The notes: generated by a model not told the origin, from the letters alone. DNA of 54,467 nucleotides from Paenibacillus phyllosphaerae (GCF_014192105.1 NZ_JACHXK010000032.1:1-54467), one strand, 5' to 3'. Positions 36,572 to 45,700 are shown, counted from the first letter of the stretch. Program-made: numbers and translations.

Positions 36572-38866
36572 ATGGGAACCAAAAGGATGGCGTGCGTGAT
36601 ACTGTTCTGTCTGTTGGTTGCGTTATTACCGGGTGCGGCGACAGCTGCCGACGCGAAGTTCTCGATTGGCAGCTCCGGCGTGACGTCGAGCGGACACGAC
36701 GGCAACGTTCCCGCGAACACGGTGGACGGCGATCTCGGCACGCGTTGGTCGGCAAGCGGCGACGGGCAATGGATCCAATACGATCTAGGCGCAAACAGCA
36801 AGGTGTCTTCCGTCAAAATTGCTTTCCTGAACGGGTCGAGCCGCACCTCGACGTTTGATATTCTAACGTCTACGGACGGTACCGCATTCACGACCGTCAT
36901 CAGCGGGGTGGTGAGCGGCCTTGCGGAAGGCCTGCAATCGTTCGATATTCCGGATGTCGATCCTGCCCGCTATGTGCGGATCGTCGGACACGGCAATTCC
37001 TCCAACCTATGGAACAGCTATACAGAGGTTGAACTGTATGGTACCGCGAGCAGTCCTCCGGCGGGCACCGGCAAGCTGGCGATTACCATACCGCAGCTGA
37101 TGGCCAGCGGAGATGACGGCAATATCGTCGCGCATACCATCGACGGGGATCTGGGCACGCGCTGGTCGTCGAGCGGCGATGGGGAGTGGGTCCAATACGG
37201 CCTTGAATCGAGCAAACAGGTGGAATACGTGAAGATCGCCTTCACCAACGGGGCGGCGCGTACGTTCACCTTCGATATCCAGACTTCCTATGACGGCCAC
37301 AACTTCAGTACGGTTCTGCCGAGCGCGGTCAGCAGTCTGAGCAACAGTTTGCAGACGTTTGATTTTGCCGATGTCGCCCCGGTCCGCTATGTTCGCATCG
37401 TCGGACACGGCAACTCGGTGAATGCCTGGAACAGCTATGCTGAGGTCGAAATATATGGCAGCGCTGCAAGCGGCACCGGCAGCGAAGGATCGGTCGTCGA
37501 AGTAAGCACGTCCGCGCAGTTGGCTGCCGAGCTGGCAACCGCCGCTTCAGGCAAAACGATCGTGCTGGCCAACGGTACGTATTCGAGCGCAAGCCCGTTC
37601 GTGGTGCAGAACAAGAACGGCACCGTGAACGCGCCCATCGTCATTAAGGCGAAAAACCGCGGGCAGGCCATCATCTCCGGCGCATCGGGCTTCCGCGTCG
37701 AGAATGCCTCGCATGTGGTGCTGGACGGATTGAAATTTATGAACACGACCAATGCCGCGGTGGTGTTGGAAGGCTCGCATCATGTGCGGCTGACCCGCAA
37801 TACGTTCGCGCTGCCAAGTTCGGGCGGCGACCTGATGTGGCTGCAAGTGCGGGGTACGAACAGCCATCACAACCGTATCGACCGCAATGACTTCGGGCCA
37901 AAGAGCGACACCAGCCCGCTGATCGCTTACGAAGGGGAGAACGGCACGGGGCAAATTTCGCAATACGACATGATCGAATACAATTACTTCCATGATGTCG
38001 GCCCATGGGTTGACAACGGTAAGGAGACGATCCGTCTCGGATTGTCCGGGCTTACGCTCTCACACGGCTATAATACGGTCCAATACAATGTGTTCGAGAA
38101 CTGCGACGGCGAGCCGGAAATCGTATCGGTCAAGAGCAGCAGCAACACGTTGCGCTTCAATACATTCCTCACGTCCAAAGGCAGCCTGACGCTGCGGCAC
38201 GGCCATAACAACAGCGTATACGGCAACTTCTTCCTCGGGGATGGCGCGGAGTCGGATCAAGAAGGCATCCGGTTATTCGGCAATGACCATAAGATCTATA
38301 ACAACTACTTCGAGAATTTGACAGGCGAAGCCATCTACTTGCCTAACGGCGATTTCGACGGCGGCACTACAGGTTCGCCTCCGAGCCCGACGGCCGAACA
38401 ATTACGACTGCAATGGAAAGTGTACCGGGCGTATATCGTCAACAATACGATCGTGAACAGCGCGACCGGCATCGTCATCGGCTCTGGCAAAGCGTACGCG
38501 CCGCAGGATTCCGTCGTGGCGAACAATATCGTGCGCAACAGCGCCGGCACGCTATACTACGAGGCGGCAACAACGAACACGCTGTTCCAGGGCAATATCG
38601 GATATGGCAGCACCGTTAGCAACCTCACGCACAGTTCGGGGCAGATCAGGAACATCGATCCGCTGCTGACCACGATAAGCGGCATCCAGAAGCTGTCCGC
38701 GAGCAGCCCCGCGATTGACGCCGCTGTAGGGACATATGCGTTCGTGCAGGCGGATATGGATGGGCAAATGCGGGTAACAGCGGATGTGGGGGCGGACGAA
38801 TATTCCGCCGCTTCTGGCCTGAATCGCCCGTTGACATCCGGCGATGTGGGGCTGAATACGCCTTAA
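36572..38866 (+). CDS. Secreted PL6 lyase with two F5/8C carbohydrate-binding domains
   Basis: A 764-residue extracellular enzyme. After a signal peptide (MACVILFCLLVALLPGAATA) come two F5/8 type C (CBM32-like) domains, about 26-155 and 165-300 (VDGDLGTRWSASGDGQWIQY and IDGDLGTRWSSSGDGEWVQY), then a PL6 beta-helix from about residue 305. The lyase core repeats the motifs of the 27969 protein (NCDGEPEIVSVKS, Lys near 521; LTLRHGHNNS, Arg near 542), confirming paralogy. It would degrade the polymer outside the cell. The region 36466-36571 before it has a GCGATCGC palindrome and a small AGACG/CGTCT hairpin but no clear terminator. The closing repeats may be a beta-helix cap. Confidence 0.93.
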   Translation: MGTKRMACVILFCLLVALLPGAATAADAKFSIGSSGVTSSGHDGNVPANTVDGDLGTRWSASGDGQWIQYDLGANSKVSSVKIAFLNGSSRTSTFDILTSTDGTAFTTVISGVVSGLAEGLQSFDIPDVDPARYVRIVGHGNSSNLWNSYTEVELYGTASSPPAGTGKLAITIPQLMASGDDGNIVAHTIDGDLGTRWSSSGDGEWVQYGLESSKQVEYVKIAFTNGAARTFTFDIQTSYDGHNFSTVLPSAVSSLSNSLQTFDFADVAPVRYVRIVGHGNSVNAWNSYAEVEIYGSAASGTGSEGSVVEVSTSAQLAAELATAASGKTIVLANGTYSSASPFVVQNKNGTVNAPIVIKAKNRGQAIISGASGFRVENASHVVLDGLKFMNTTNAAVVLEGSHHVRLTRNTFALPSSGGDLMWLQVRGTNSHHNRIDRNDFGPKSDTSPLIAYEGENGTGQISQYDMIEYNYFHDVGPWVDNGKETIRLGLSGLTLSHGYNTVQYNVFENCDGEPEIVSVKSSSNTLRFNTFLTSKGSLTLRHGHNNSVYGNFFLGDGAESDQEGIRLFGNDHKIYNNYFENLTGEAIYLPNGDFDGGTTGSPPSPTAEQLRLQWKVYRAYIVNNTIVNSATGIVIGSGKAYAPQDSVVANNIVRNSAGTLYYEAATTNTLFQGNIGYGSTVSNLTHSSGQIRNIDPLLTTISGIQKLSASSPAIDAAVGTYAFVQADMDGQMRVTADVGADEYSAASGLNRPLTSGDVGLNTP

Positions 38867-38886
38867 GCTTGTAAGAGGCGTGATGC

Positions 38887-38912
38887 ATGCCGGCGGGCAG
38901 GTCCGCCGGCAT
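38887..38912 (+). terminator. GC-rich hairpin after the secreted PL6 gene
   Basis: ATGCCGGCGG and CCGCCGGCAT form a perfect 10-pair stem with a six-base loop. The tail is AGCTTTGTCG, so termination is likely partial and the 38968 gene may be read through. Confidence 0.5.
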
Positions 38913-38967
38913 AGCTTTGTCGATCCTTAGCTATCTTGAGTAACGGGTAAAGGTGAGGTGATGGACC

Positions 38968-39984
38968 ATGCATACGAGCTTCATGCTGCCGGCCCCGCGA
39001 GGCGGCGGCTTCCGCATGGAAGGGTATTGGGTATGGTGCGGTTCCGTCGTGCGAGGCGAGGACGGCAAATTCCATATGTTTGCCTCGCGATGGCCGAAGA
39101 CGCTGCCGATGCATCCCGGCTGGATGACGGCTTCGGAGATTGTCAGAGCGGACTCGGATACGCCGGAGGGACCGTACCGGTTCCGCGAGGTGGTGCTACC
39201 GGCGAGGGGAGCGGAATATTGGGACGGACGTTGTACGCATAACCCCCATATCGTCAAACACGACAACAAATACTTGCTTTACTATACCGGCTCGACCCAC
39301 CCGCTCGGAGATCCTGATCCGCCCGGGAATTTCGGGTTAACCGATCCGCAATGCATCGTGGCGCGGGCGAACAAACGGGTTGGCTTGGCTATCGCAGACA
39401 GCGTATTCGGCCCGTGGCGCAGAATGGACGAACCGCTATTGCCGACTCGTCCCGGCCGATACGACAGCTTCCTGACCTCCAACCCGGCTCCGTGCGTTCG
39501 GGAAGACGGTTCCGTGCTGCTGATCTACAAGGCACGCCGTTACGAAGGTAACCAGCATGGCGGCATGACGATCGGTGTCGCATATGCGGATCATTACGAT
39601 GGGCCGTACCGAGTGCTGAGCGACGAGCCGGTGTTTCCTCCCGAGTCGTTCCATATCGAAGACCCGTTCATCTGGCATACAAGCGAAGGCTACCATTTAA
39701 TCGCCAAGGATATGGAAGGTCATCTATGCGGTGAAAAATACGGAGGCATCTATGCAGGATCGGCGGACGGGCTGAATTGGCGCTTGCATGCGCAGCCGCA
39801 AGGCTATTCCCGCACGGTACGCTGGGATGACGGCACGGTGCAGACGCTAGGTAATCTCGAGCGGCCGTTCTTATTATTCCAAGACGGCAAGCCGACTCAC
39901 TTGTTCGCGGCCGTCTCGGACGGCAGCAACGGTTTTATGGACGCGACCGAGACATGGAACATGGTTATTCCCTTGAAGCCATGA
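38968..39984 (+). CDS. Beta-propeller glycoside hydrolase-like protein
   Basis: A 338-residue protein without a signal peptide, with the repeat pattern of five-bladed beta-propeller glycosidases (GH43/GH117-like). Repeated blade motifs include EGYWVWCGSVVRGEDGKFHM, CTHNPHIVKHDNKYLLYYTG, TSNPAPCVREDGSVLLIYKA and IEDPFIWHTSEGYHLIAKD. Acidic residues at blade tips (for example in HIEDPFIW) could serve as catalytic groups. Start context is GAGGTGATGGACC before ATG. In this operon it may cleave a neutral or linker sugar of the same polymer. The precise family is uncertain. Confidence 0.85.
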   Translation: MHTSFMLPAPRGGGFRMEGYWVWCGSVVRGEDGKFHMFASRWPKTLPMHPGWMTASEIVRADSDTPEGPYRFREVVLPARGAEYWDGRCTHNPHIVKHDNKYLLYYTGSTHPLGDPDPPGNFGLTDPQCIVARANKRVGLAIADSVFGPWRRMDEPLLPTRPGRYDSFLTSNPAPCVREDGSVLLIYKARRYEGNQHGGMTIGVAYADHYDGPYRVLSDEPVFPPESFHIEDPFIWHTSEGYHLIAKDMEGHLCGEKYGGIYAGSADGLNWRLHAQPQGYSRTVRWDDGTVQTLGNLERPFLLFQDGKPTHLFAAVSDGSNGFMDATETWNMVIPLKP

Positions 39985-39990
39985 TCGATT

Positions 39991-40019
39991 AAAAAGCCGC
40001 GAAGTTGCGGCTTTTTTTT
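39991..40019 (+). terminator. Intrinsic terminator after the propeller gene
   Basis: AAAAAGCCGC pairs with GCGGCTTTTT and continues into a run of T. It closes the uronide locus. Confidence 0.9.
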
Positions 40020-40100
40020 GCGGAGGAACAGACATAGCGGCGCCGATCATTTAATAAATGTTATAAGATAGGAGCCCAATCGGATATTAGGGGGAAACCA

Positions 40101-40745
40101 ATGGTGCCGGTAACAGCCAACGTACATGTGCGGGCAACTTTTCAAGCGGTCGTCGATGCCGTCATTCCCTCTGTCCTTCTGCCGACTTGCCGTATTGCGC
40201 CTCGGTTTATCGAGGGGGCTGTCCAGCTGGGCATCGATCTTTTCGTAATTATGCAGATCGATCATTCGCAGTTCGTACCCGTCAATTTGCCTTCTGCCAA
40301 CCAAGAACCGTTATCCCAAGCGACGGCGCAGCTTCTTGATCTAGGAGCGGCGGAACTGGTTCGCACCAATCAAGATACAGCGCCTCTTAACCCTGCCATG
40401 TATCCGGGGGGAGGCCTATTTGCTTCAATGTCGCGCATCGATCGGCTACGCACGATAACCCTGTTGAACCATGTAGGGGTTCCGCTCGGGCAGCTGCCTC
40501 TTCCGTACCAGAACCATCCCGGGCTCGTCCAGACGATGATGGACTCGCTGCATCAGCTGACGATGTTCGGTTATTACTCGGAATGGTACGGTTACGGCAC
40601 GACGCGGCTGCTTGCGCCCGTGGACCAGAAAGTCGAGTTCGATCCCCCGAGCTGGCCGCTGATCGGCTATCCGGGCCCAGCATACGGATACCGGGCGCTG
40701 CGCGGTTTTGTCCTCGCCATGCCCGATCGGAGGAGGCCTCAATGA
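40101..40745 (+). CDS. Small subunit partner of a GMC oxidoreductase
   Basis: A 214-residue protein that resembles the gluconate 2-dehydrogenase subunit 3 type (TFQAVVDAVIPSVLLPTCRI near the N-terminus; WPLIGYPGPAYGYRALRGF at the end). It overlaps the GMC gene as ATGA. Such subunits are thought to help folding or membrane docking of the flavoprotein. There is no twin-arginine signal, which sets it apart from many homologues in Gram-negative bacteria. A cytoplasmic or membrane-associated sugar/polyol dehydrogenase complex is likely. Confidence 0.85.
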   Translation: MVPVTANVHVRATFQAVVDAVIPSVLLPTCRIAPRFIEGAVQLGIDLFVIMQIDHSQFVPVNLPSANQEPLSQATAQLLDLGAAELVRTNQDTAPLNPAMYPGGGLFASMSRIDRLRTITLLNHVGVPLGQLPLPYQNHPGLVQTMMDSLHQLTMFGYYSEWYGYGTTRLLAPVDQKVEFDPPSWPLIGYPGPAYGYRALRGFVLAMPDRRRPQ

Positions 40746-42451
40746 TGCAACGACCTGATGTCATCGTCATCGGTTCCGGAGGCGGAGGCGCGGTGATCGC
40801 CAAGGAACTCGGGGAGAAGGGCCTTACGGTTCTCGTGCTGGAGGCGGGTCCATGGTATGGGAATGCCAAGTGGCCCGATCCGAATCGGCAGGCAGGCGCT
40901 ATTGGCAGCAATTCCGCGGACGATCTGGATATCGCCTTGTTCAGGCGGCAGTATACGAAATATGAGGGGGAAATGAACGATCTGATAACCGGTCGATTGC
41001 GATGGGGACCTGCGAACCGGAATCGCCCGACCTGGTACCGGAATATGGTGGAGCGGGGATTCGTCTGGCAGGCCGCCGGCGTTGGCGGATCGACGCAAGT
41101 GTACTTGGCCAACTCGCCGCGCGCCTTCCCGCAAGCGGTCGATTCGGTATGGCCGATTTCGTATCGCGAGCTAATCCCGTACTACGAGAAGGTCGAGGAT
41201 ACGCTCCCCGTAGCGTTCGCCCCGATAACGCCCAAGGAAGAGTTGTTCTTCTACGGTGCCAAGAAAGCCGGCTGGCCCCTGATTCCGACGCTCAATGTGA
41301 CCAGCGCGGGCTATCGGCCGCAGCCGAACGCGATTCTGCCGCCGAATCCTAACCTGATGAATCCATCGCTCTCGCTGGAGCAATTGTCCGAAATGGAGGG
41401 GTGCACCCTCGCCGGACATTGTATCAACGGATGTCCGCACGGACCTTCGATCGACAAGGTCGCCAAGCGTGCCACGAACGTTAGTTACGTGCCGCTAGGG
41501 CTGCGGACCGGACGTGTGACCATCCAACCCAATTCGTACGTTACCAAAATCATAACGGCCCCCCATGCCGCGAAAGGACTCGTAGCAACCGGCGTCCAAA
41601 TTCGGCATACATGGACCGGGGAGACGGAAGAGATCATGGCCGATGTAGTCGTCATGTCAGCCGGAGCCGTCGAAACTCCGCGTCTATGGCTGAATTCGGG
41701 GCTTCCCGACAATGGGTGGGTCGGCAAAGGTCTGGTCAATCATTATTTTGATTGGGTGACAGGGTTGTTCGATACATGCGACCTGATGTCCATCCTGGGA
41801 TCGCCGGGGACGGATCCATTCGTCGGCCATACGTCAGGAGGCAGGTTGGATATTCCCGGATTGGGTTCGATCTTGGTCACCGGCTTAAGTCCGGGGCTGA
41901 CGAGTTCCATGAGTTTCGGGCTAACCCAATCCGGTTATGCCGCCCTGCATCCCTACGCGGCGGGGGTGCCGAAATACGCGCAAGGGTGGGTCGTGGGACA
42001 GCAGCTGCAGGAATGGATGACGAATTACCGGCAGACATTGAGCCTCGTTATTTTTACGGAGGATGAGGTTCAGCAGCGCAATGGCGTTTCGTTGGATCCG
42101 ACTTTGAAGGATGAGCATGGCTATATCCCCAAGATCAGCTATGTTCCCGGTCCGCGAGCGATCCGCAACCGGAATGCGCTCGCGAAAATTGCCGTTGAAC
42201 TGCTGCGCAAGGCCGGCGCGAAGAAGGTGCTTCGATCGGATTGGCCGGCGGCCCTCATGATTCATCTCGAGAGCACGATGCGGATGGGGCTGGTCGTCGA
42301 TACCGACTGCGAGACTTTCCAAGTCGGCCGGCTGTATATCGCGGATAATAGCGTCCACTTCAACAGCCTTGGCGGAGCTAACCCCACCTTGACGACGCAG
42401 GCGCTCGCCACGCGAACGGCGGAGAAGCTGTATGAACGGTACTTTGGTTAA
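40742..42451 (+). CDS. GMC-family FAD oxidoreductase
   Basis: A flavoprotein of about 569 residues starting at one of two adjacent ATG codons (40742/40745) behind an AGGAGG ribosome site. The N-terminal FAD site is clear (VIVIGSGGGGAVIAKELGEK, then LEAGPWYG). A Cys-rich segment (CTLAGHCINGCPHG) lies in the middle, and the C-terminal GMC motif is LYIADNSVHFNSLGGANPTL. The family oxidises alcohols, sugars or sterols, passing electrons to a carrier. Together with the small subunit it resembles the glucose/gluconate dehydrogenase type, but no cytochrome subunit is present. The substrate is unknown. Confidence 0.9.
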   Translation: MMQRPDVIVIGSGGGGAVIAKELGEKGLTVLVLEAGPWYGNAKWPDPNRQAGAIGSNSADDLDIALFRRQYTKYEGEMNDLITGRLRWGPANRNRPTWYRNMVERGFVWQAAGVGGSTQVYLANSPRAFPQAVDSVWPISYRELIPYYEKVEDTLPVAFAPITPKEELFFYGAKKAGWPLIPTLNVTSAGYRPQPNAILPPNPNLMNPSLSLEQLSEMEGCTLAGHCINGCPHGPSIDKVAKRATNVSYVPLGLRTGRVTIQPNSYVTKIITAPHAAKGLVATGVQIRHTWTGETEEIMADVVVMSAGAVETPRLWLNSGLPDNGWVGKGLVNHYFDWVTGLFDTCDLMSILGSPGTDPFVGHTSGGRLDIPGLGSILVTGLSPGLTSSMSFGLTQSGYAALHPYAAGVPKYAQGWVVGQQLQEWMTNYRQTLSLVIFTEDEVQQRNGVSLDPTLKDEHGYIPKISYVPGPRAIRNRNALAKIAVELLRKAGAKKVLRSDWPAALMIHLESTMRMGLVVDTDCETFQVGRLYIADNSVHFNSLGGANPTLTTQALATRTAEKLYERYFG

Positions 42452-42523
42452 CCGGATAGCAGTTGTTGAATAATGGAACCGGACAAAAGGGCAACCTAGC
42501 AGTAAAAAAATGGAGTGGCAGCC

Positions 42524-43072
42524 ATGAATCTGTTGGAAATGCTAAAAGACGCAATCAGCCCGTTGACGGACGGGGAGAAACCGCCGCTGCATGTGGGCGA
42601 GGTGATGAATCTGTGGTTCTATTTGACGGCTACGGAACAGACGATGCGCGGGGAGCAGGTAGCCCTGAATACCGTCTCGGATCCCGAACTGAGAGAAAAA
42701 GTCATGGACATCATTCACAACGTTCACACGCCGATCCGTGAAGAAGTGAAGGATTTTCTGCGGCAGGAAGGGGTTCCGCTTCCTCAATCAACGCCGGACA
42801 AATCGCTCGGGGATTTCCGGCAAATATCCGATAATGCCAAGCTATCGGACGAAGAAGTGGCCAATCTGCTCAGCTTTAATTTGGTGCTGGGCATTAATTA
42901 CGCCTGCCGCGGGCTTACGGAAGCCGTCCGTCCGGACGTCGCATCGATGTTCGCCAAATTCCAGATGAAGAAGGCCGGCTTTGCGGTGACGTTCCGGCAT
43001 CTGATGATCCAGAAGGGCTGGCTGTTGGTTCCCCCGTATTACAATCAGCCTCCGACGGGTAGCGGCAACTGA
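42524..43072 (+). CDS. DUF3231 family protein
   Basis: A 182-residue helical protein. The hallmarks LHVGEVMNLWFYLTATEQTM and MFAKFQMKKAGFAVTFRHLM match DUF3231, a family of Bacillus/Paenibacillus proteins with ferritin-like helical bundles whose role is unknown; many occur in spore-formers. The ATG at 42524 has GGAG nine bases ahead; a GTG at 42515 is in frame. It stands alone with its own terminator downstream and may be co-transcribed with the GMC genes. Confidence 0.88.
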   Translation: MNLLEMLKDAISPLTDGEKPPLHVGEVMNLWFYLTATEQTMRGEQVALNTVSDPELREKVMDIIHNVHTPIREEVKDFLRQEGVPLPQSTPDKSLGDFRQISDNAKLSDEEVANLLSFNLVLGINYACRGLTEAVRPDVASMFAKFQMKKAGFAVTFRHLMIQKGWLLVPPYYNQPPTGSGN

Positions 43073-43122
43073 GATACGCGGTCGATCTGCTTTTAGTTGG
43101 GCTATAAAATCATAAAGGATTA

Positions 43123-43148
43123 TAAGTCGCACAGTTGCGGCTTTTTTC
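43123..43148 (+). terminator. Intrinsic terminator after the DUF3231 gene
   Basis: AAGTCGC pairs with GCGGCTT (one G-T pair) around a six-base loop, followed by T residues. It ends the plus-strand unit just before the convergent fusion gene. Confidence 0.75.
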
Positions 43149-43197
43149 TATTGACGATATAAGATCAATAGTCAATGCCAGTTAACAGCTCTGCCGG

Positions 43198-45036
43198 TTA
43201 ATCCGTGGAAAAGGTAAGGCTGCCTTTCACCCAATCCACGGCTTGAACCGGAACCTCCATCGGGAACTGATGCCCAAACGGGATGAAGGTTGTGTCCAGA
43301 TGTCGGAAGGACGCTGGAATCTCGTAAGTCCGGTCTTGCGTGCCCCATAAAATCCGGACCTTGCCGGGATCCCAGGTCGATGGCTGTAATGATACGTTCT
43401 CGGGCTGCGTTAAGGCCGCCATGACTTCGGCGTTCGCGGCACGTATTCGAGGCGATCGCAGGTCATCCATGACATGCCGGACATACTGATCCATTAGCGG
43501 GCTAGGGGACGTAAAATCATTCGTCTTGAGAAGCGTGCGCCTGAGTGCTGACGGGGAGAGAAGCTTCAACACCGATTTCGTGACACCAGCGTACTTGTAG
43601 GTCCGCCGGGCGGGATGAAGGACAGGTTGCATCAGCAACAGCTTGTCGATCCGTGAGCCGACTCGTTCCATGACTTTCGCCGCGATCAAAGCGCCGAAGG
43701 AATGGCCGATCAGGATGACGGGACGGTCAAAATCATCGATTAATGCGGCGACGGACTCCACATAGCCATCGATAACGGAGGCGTGGCGATGCAGCGGCGA
43801 ATGTCCGAAGCCCGGCAGGTCGACCAGACAGATCGGAGAGCCTTCCAACGCATCGGCGATTGGCATGAGACAGGCCGCACCGCTAAAGGTACCATGCAGG
43901 AAGATGACAGGGGTACCCGGTGCCTCTCTTTCCAACACGACAACATTCGATCTCCTGCGCTGGGTGTAGCTCCCGCGTTCGCGGTCCACTCCGGGATGAC
44001 TAAGCCGGGCATCCAAATCCGCGATGACGTAGGGAAGCGTGTCAGCCACAACGGTCGTTCGTCCTCCGTTCTGTTCTTCCAACTCGAGCTTCGTGTCCAC
44101 GGGGAAGTCCGTTCGCACGATAAAATTCATCGACTCCGCGGGAATGCCTAATCGTCTGCCGATTCGCGTACCAAGCAAGGGCTTCAATACGCCGAGCGGA
44201 ATAGAGCCGACAGGTCGTCTCATCCGGAGCTCATCCGCCATGCGTTCGACCAGTTCGCGGACATTCGGGCTGTTCCGCTGGCTATCCAGCAAGTAATAGG
44301 TATTGCTCTTCGCTTCTTCCTCGTTAGCGAGGTTGGCGATGAAGGAAGCGGCATGATCGATATGCACCATCGGGATCCAGGATGAACGGCCGCCGGGTGC
44401 AAGCGGCATGAGGTTCCTGCGCACGGCGTCCACCAGGATGCTCAATCCGCCGATTTGCTCCGTCATGCCGGAGAATGAATCGCCGATGACCACGCTCGGA
44501 TTCACGGTCGAGAGCGGGATTCCTTCCTGATGCAGCGCCTTGCGCAGATACAGATCGGCCTGAAACTTCATACGTTCGTATGGCGGCATGTCTTCGATTG
44601 CACCATCGTGATCCTGCATAAAGTTCTGCCCGTTGTACGGACTCATGAACCCAACTAGATGAATGAATTGCTTCAGACCCTTCGTCCGTTGAATCTCTGA
44701 GGCGAGAGCAGCCAATTCCACAATCGGCTGGAGAAAGGAGCGTTCGGCGTCCGCTTGGCTCAGCTGAATGTTCATCGGTCCGCCGGCATGAATGATCCGA
44801 TCGGCAGTCAACACTTGCTGACGATCGGCAGCCGACATCCCAAGCTGAGCCTTAGACAAATCGCCTAGAATCGGGATAATGGAAGACGCGTCTTCCACCT
44901 GCAGCTTGCGCAGCGTCTGGGCGAAACGTTCCGAATCGCGGATTAAGACATAAATGCGATGCTGCCTCTGCGAGGCAAGCTTGGTAAGGACCTGTTGGCC
45001 GATAAAGCCGGTTCCTCCGGTTAGAAAAAGGTTCAT
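43198..45036 (-). CDS. SDR (male-sterility type) fused to an alpha/beta hydrolase
   Basis: A 612-residue two-domain protein. Residues 1-360 are an extended short-chain reductase of the thioester-reductase/male-sterility group, with the cofactor loop TGGTGFIGQQ and the YxxxK pair in YERMKFQADL. Residues about 370-612 are an alpha/beta hydrolase with nucleophile Ser in LIGHSFGALI, Asp in ILWGTQDRTY and His in IPFGHQFPME, so the catalytic triad is complete. No membrane segment or acyl-carrier domain. The fusion of a reductase with a hydrolase suggests processing of an ester or thioester substrate in two steps. The ribosome site GGAGATG is present. It is transcribed with or next to the TetR gene and has a perfect 18-base palindrome in its promoter. 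Confidence 0.9.
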   Translation of the reverse strand: MNLFLTGGTGFIGQQVLTKLASQRQHRIYVLIRDSERFAQTLRKLQVEDASSIIPILGDLSKAQLGMSAADRQQVLTADRIIHAGGPMNIQLSQADAERSFLQPIVELAALASEIQRTKGLKQFIHLVGFMSPYNGQNFMQDHDGAIEDMPPYERMKFQADLYLRKALHQEGIPLSTVNPSVVIGDSFSGMTEQIGGLSILVDAVRRNLMPLAPGGRSSWIPMVHIDHAASFIANLANEEEAKSNTYYLLDSQRNSPNVRELVERMADELRMRRPVGSIPLGVLKPLLGTRIGRRLGIPAESMNFIVRTDFPVDTKLELEEQNGGRTTVVADTLPYVIADLDARLSHPGVDRERGSYTQRRRSNVVVLEREAPGTPVIFLHGTFSGAACLMPIADALEGSPICLVDLPGFGHSPLHRHASVIDGYVESVAALIDDFDRPVILIGHSFGALIAAKVMERVGSRIDKLLLMQPVLHPARRTYKYAGVTKSVLKLLSPSALRRTLLKTNDFTSPSPLMDQYVRHVMDDLRSPRIRAANAEVMAALTQPENVSLQPSTWDPGKVRILWGTQDRTYEIPASFRHLDTTFIPFGHQFPMEVPVQAVDWVKGSLTFSTD

Positions 45037-45061
45037 ATGGTCATCTCCATTCTGGATTTAC

Positions 45062-45079
45062 TAGTACTAATTAGTACTA
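45062..45079. promoter_or_regulatory. Perfect palindromic operator before the fusion gene
   Basis: TAGTACTAATTAGTACTA is its own reverse complement over 18 bases. It lies 26 bases upstream of the fusion start, near a TTGATC/TACTAG-like promoter pair on the minus strand. Its half-site TAGTACTA recurs in the promoter of the TetR gene, so the 45110 TetR is its likely ligand. Confidence 0.75.
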
Positions 45080-45109
45080 ATCGGATCAAAAAAAGAGCTT
45101 AAGCAGCAT

Positions 45110-45700
45110 TCACTTAAGCAAAGCGAGTAATCCTTGCAGCAGATCCTGCAAGATCCTCGGATTGTCGCAGGCTTTCGCGATGAACAGCGCGCCTTCGATC
45201 GAGGTTAGCATTAACGCGGCGGTGGGCTGGACTTGAAGGTCCGATCGCAGCTCTTGGTTACGGACGCCTGCTTCAAGCAATCGTTCCAGAGCGTGGAGCT
45301 GCCGATCGAAAAATTGTTTAATTTGGGACCGGACCTGCTCGGATTCCGTCGACGTCTGCATATAGAGCGTCAGGAACGGGCAGCCGCCCAGCACATCCAT
45401 CGACGATTGATTCGTCGTCAGCATGTTCACGATTCTCTCTAGACGGACCGCTATTGTCAGATCCTCTTGAGCGGCAACGGATAGAATTTGCCTTTCATAA
45501 CGAGCGGTCAGCTGATCCACCATCGCGATCAGCAGTTCTTCCTTACTCTTGAAATGGTAGTAGATGTTCGTTTTGGAAACTTTGCTCGCCTTAACGATAT
45601 CGTCCATGCTCGTCACATGGTAACCTTTGGTCAGGAACAGCATCATGGCCGTCTGAAGCGCGACATCCTTATTGGAAACGGTTGGTTTTGTTTTCGTCAT
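45110..45700 (-). CDS. TetR-family transcriptional repressor
   Basis: A 196-residue repressor with an N-terminal helix-turn-helix (TSMDDIVKASKVSKTNIYYH, then FKSKEELL) and a helical ligand-binding C-terminus. It lies 73 bases upstream of the SDR-hydrolase gene on the same strand. The palindromes before both genes share the half-site TAGTACTA, indicating autoregulation and control of the fusion enzyme. No Shine-Dalgarno precedes the ATG; the promoter geometry puts transcription start on the A of ATG, so the mRNA should be leaderless. The inducer is probably the substrate of the fusion protein. Confidence 0.92.
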   Translation of the reverse strand: MTKTKPTVSNKDVALQTAMMLFLTKGYHVTSMDDIVKASKVSKTNIYYHFKSKEELLIAMVDQLTARYERQILSVAAQEDLTIAVRLERIVNMLTTNQSSMDVLGGCPFLTLYMQTSTESEQVRSQIKQFFDRQLHALERLLEAGVRNQELRSDLQVQPTAALMLTSIEGALFIAKACDNPRILQDLLQGLLALLK

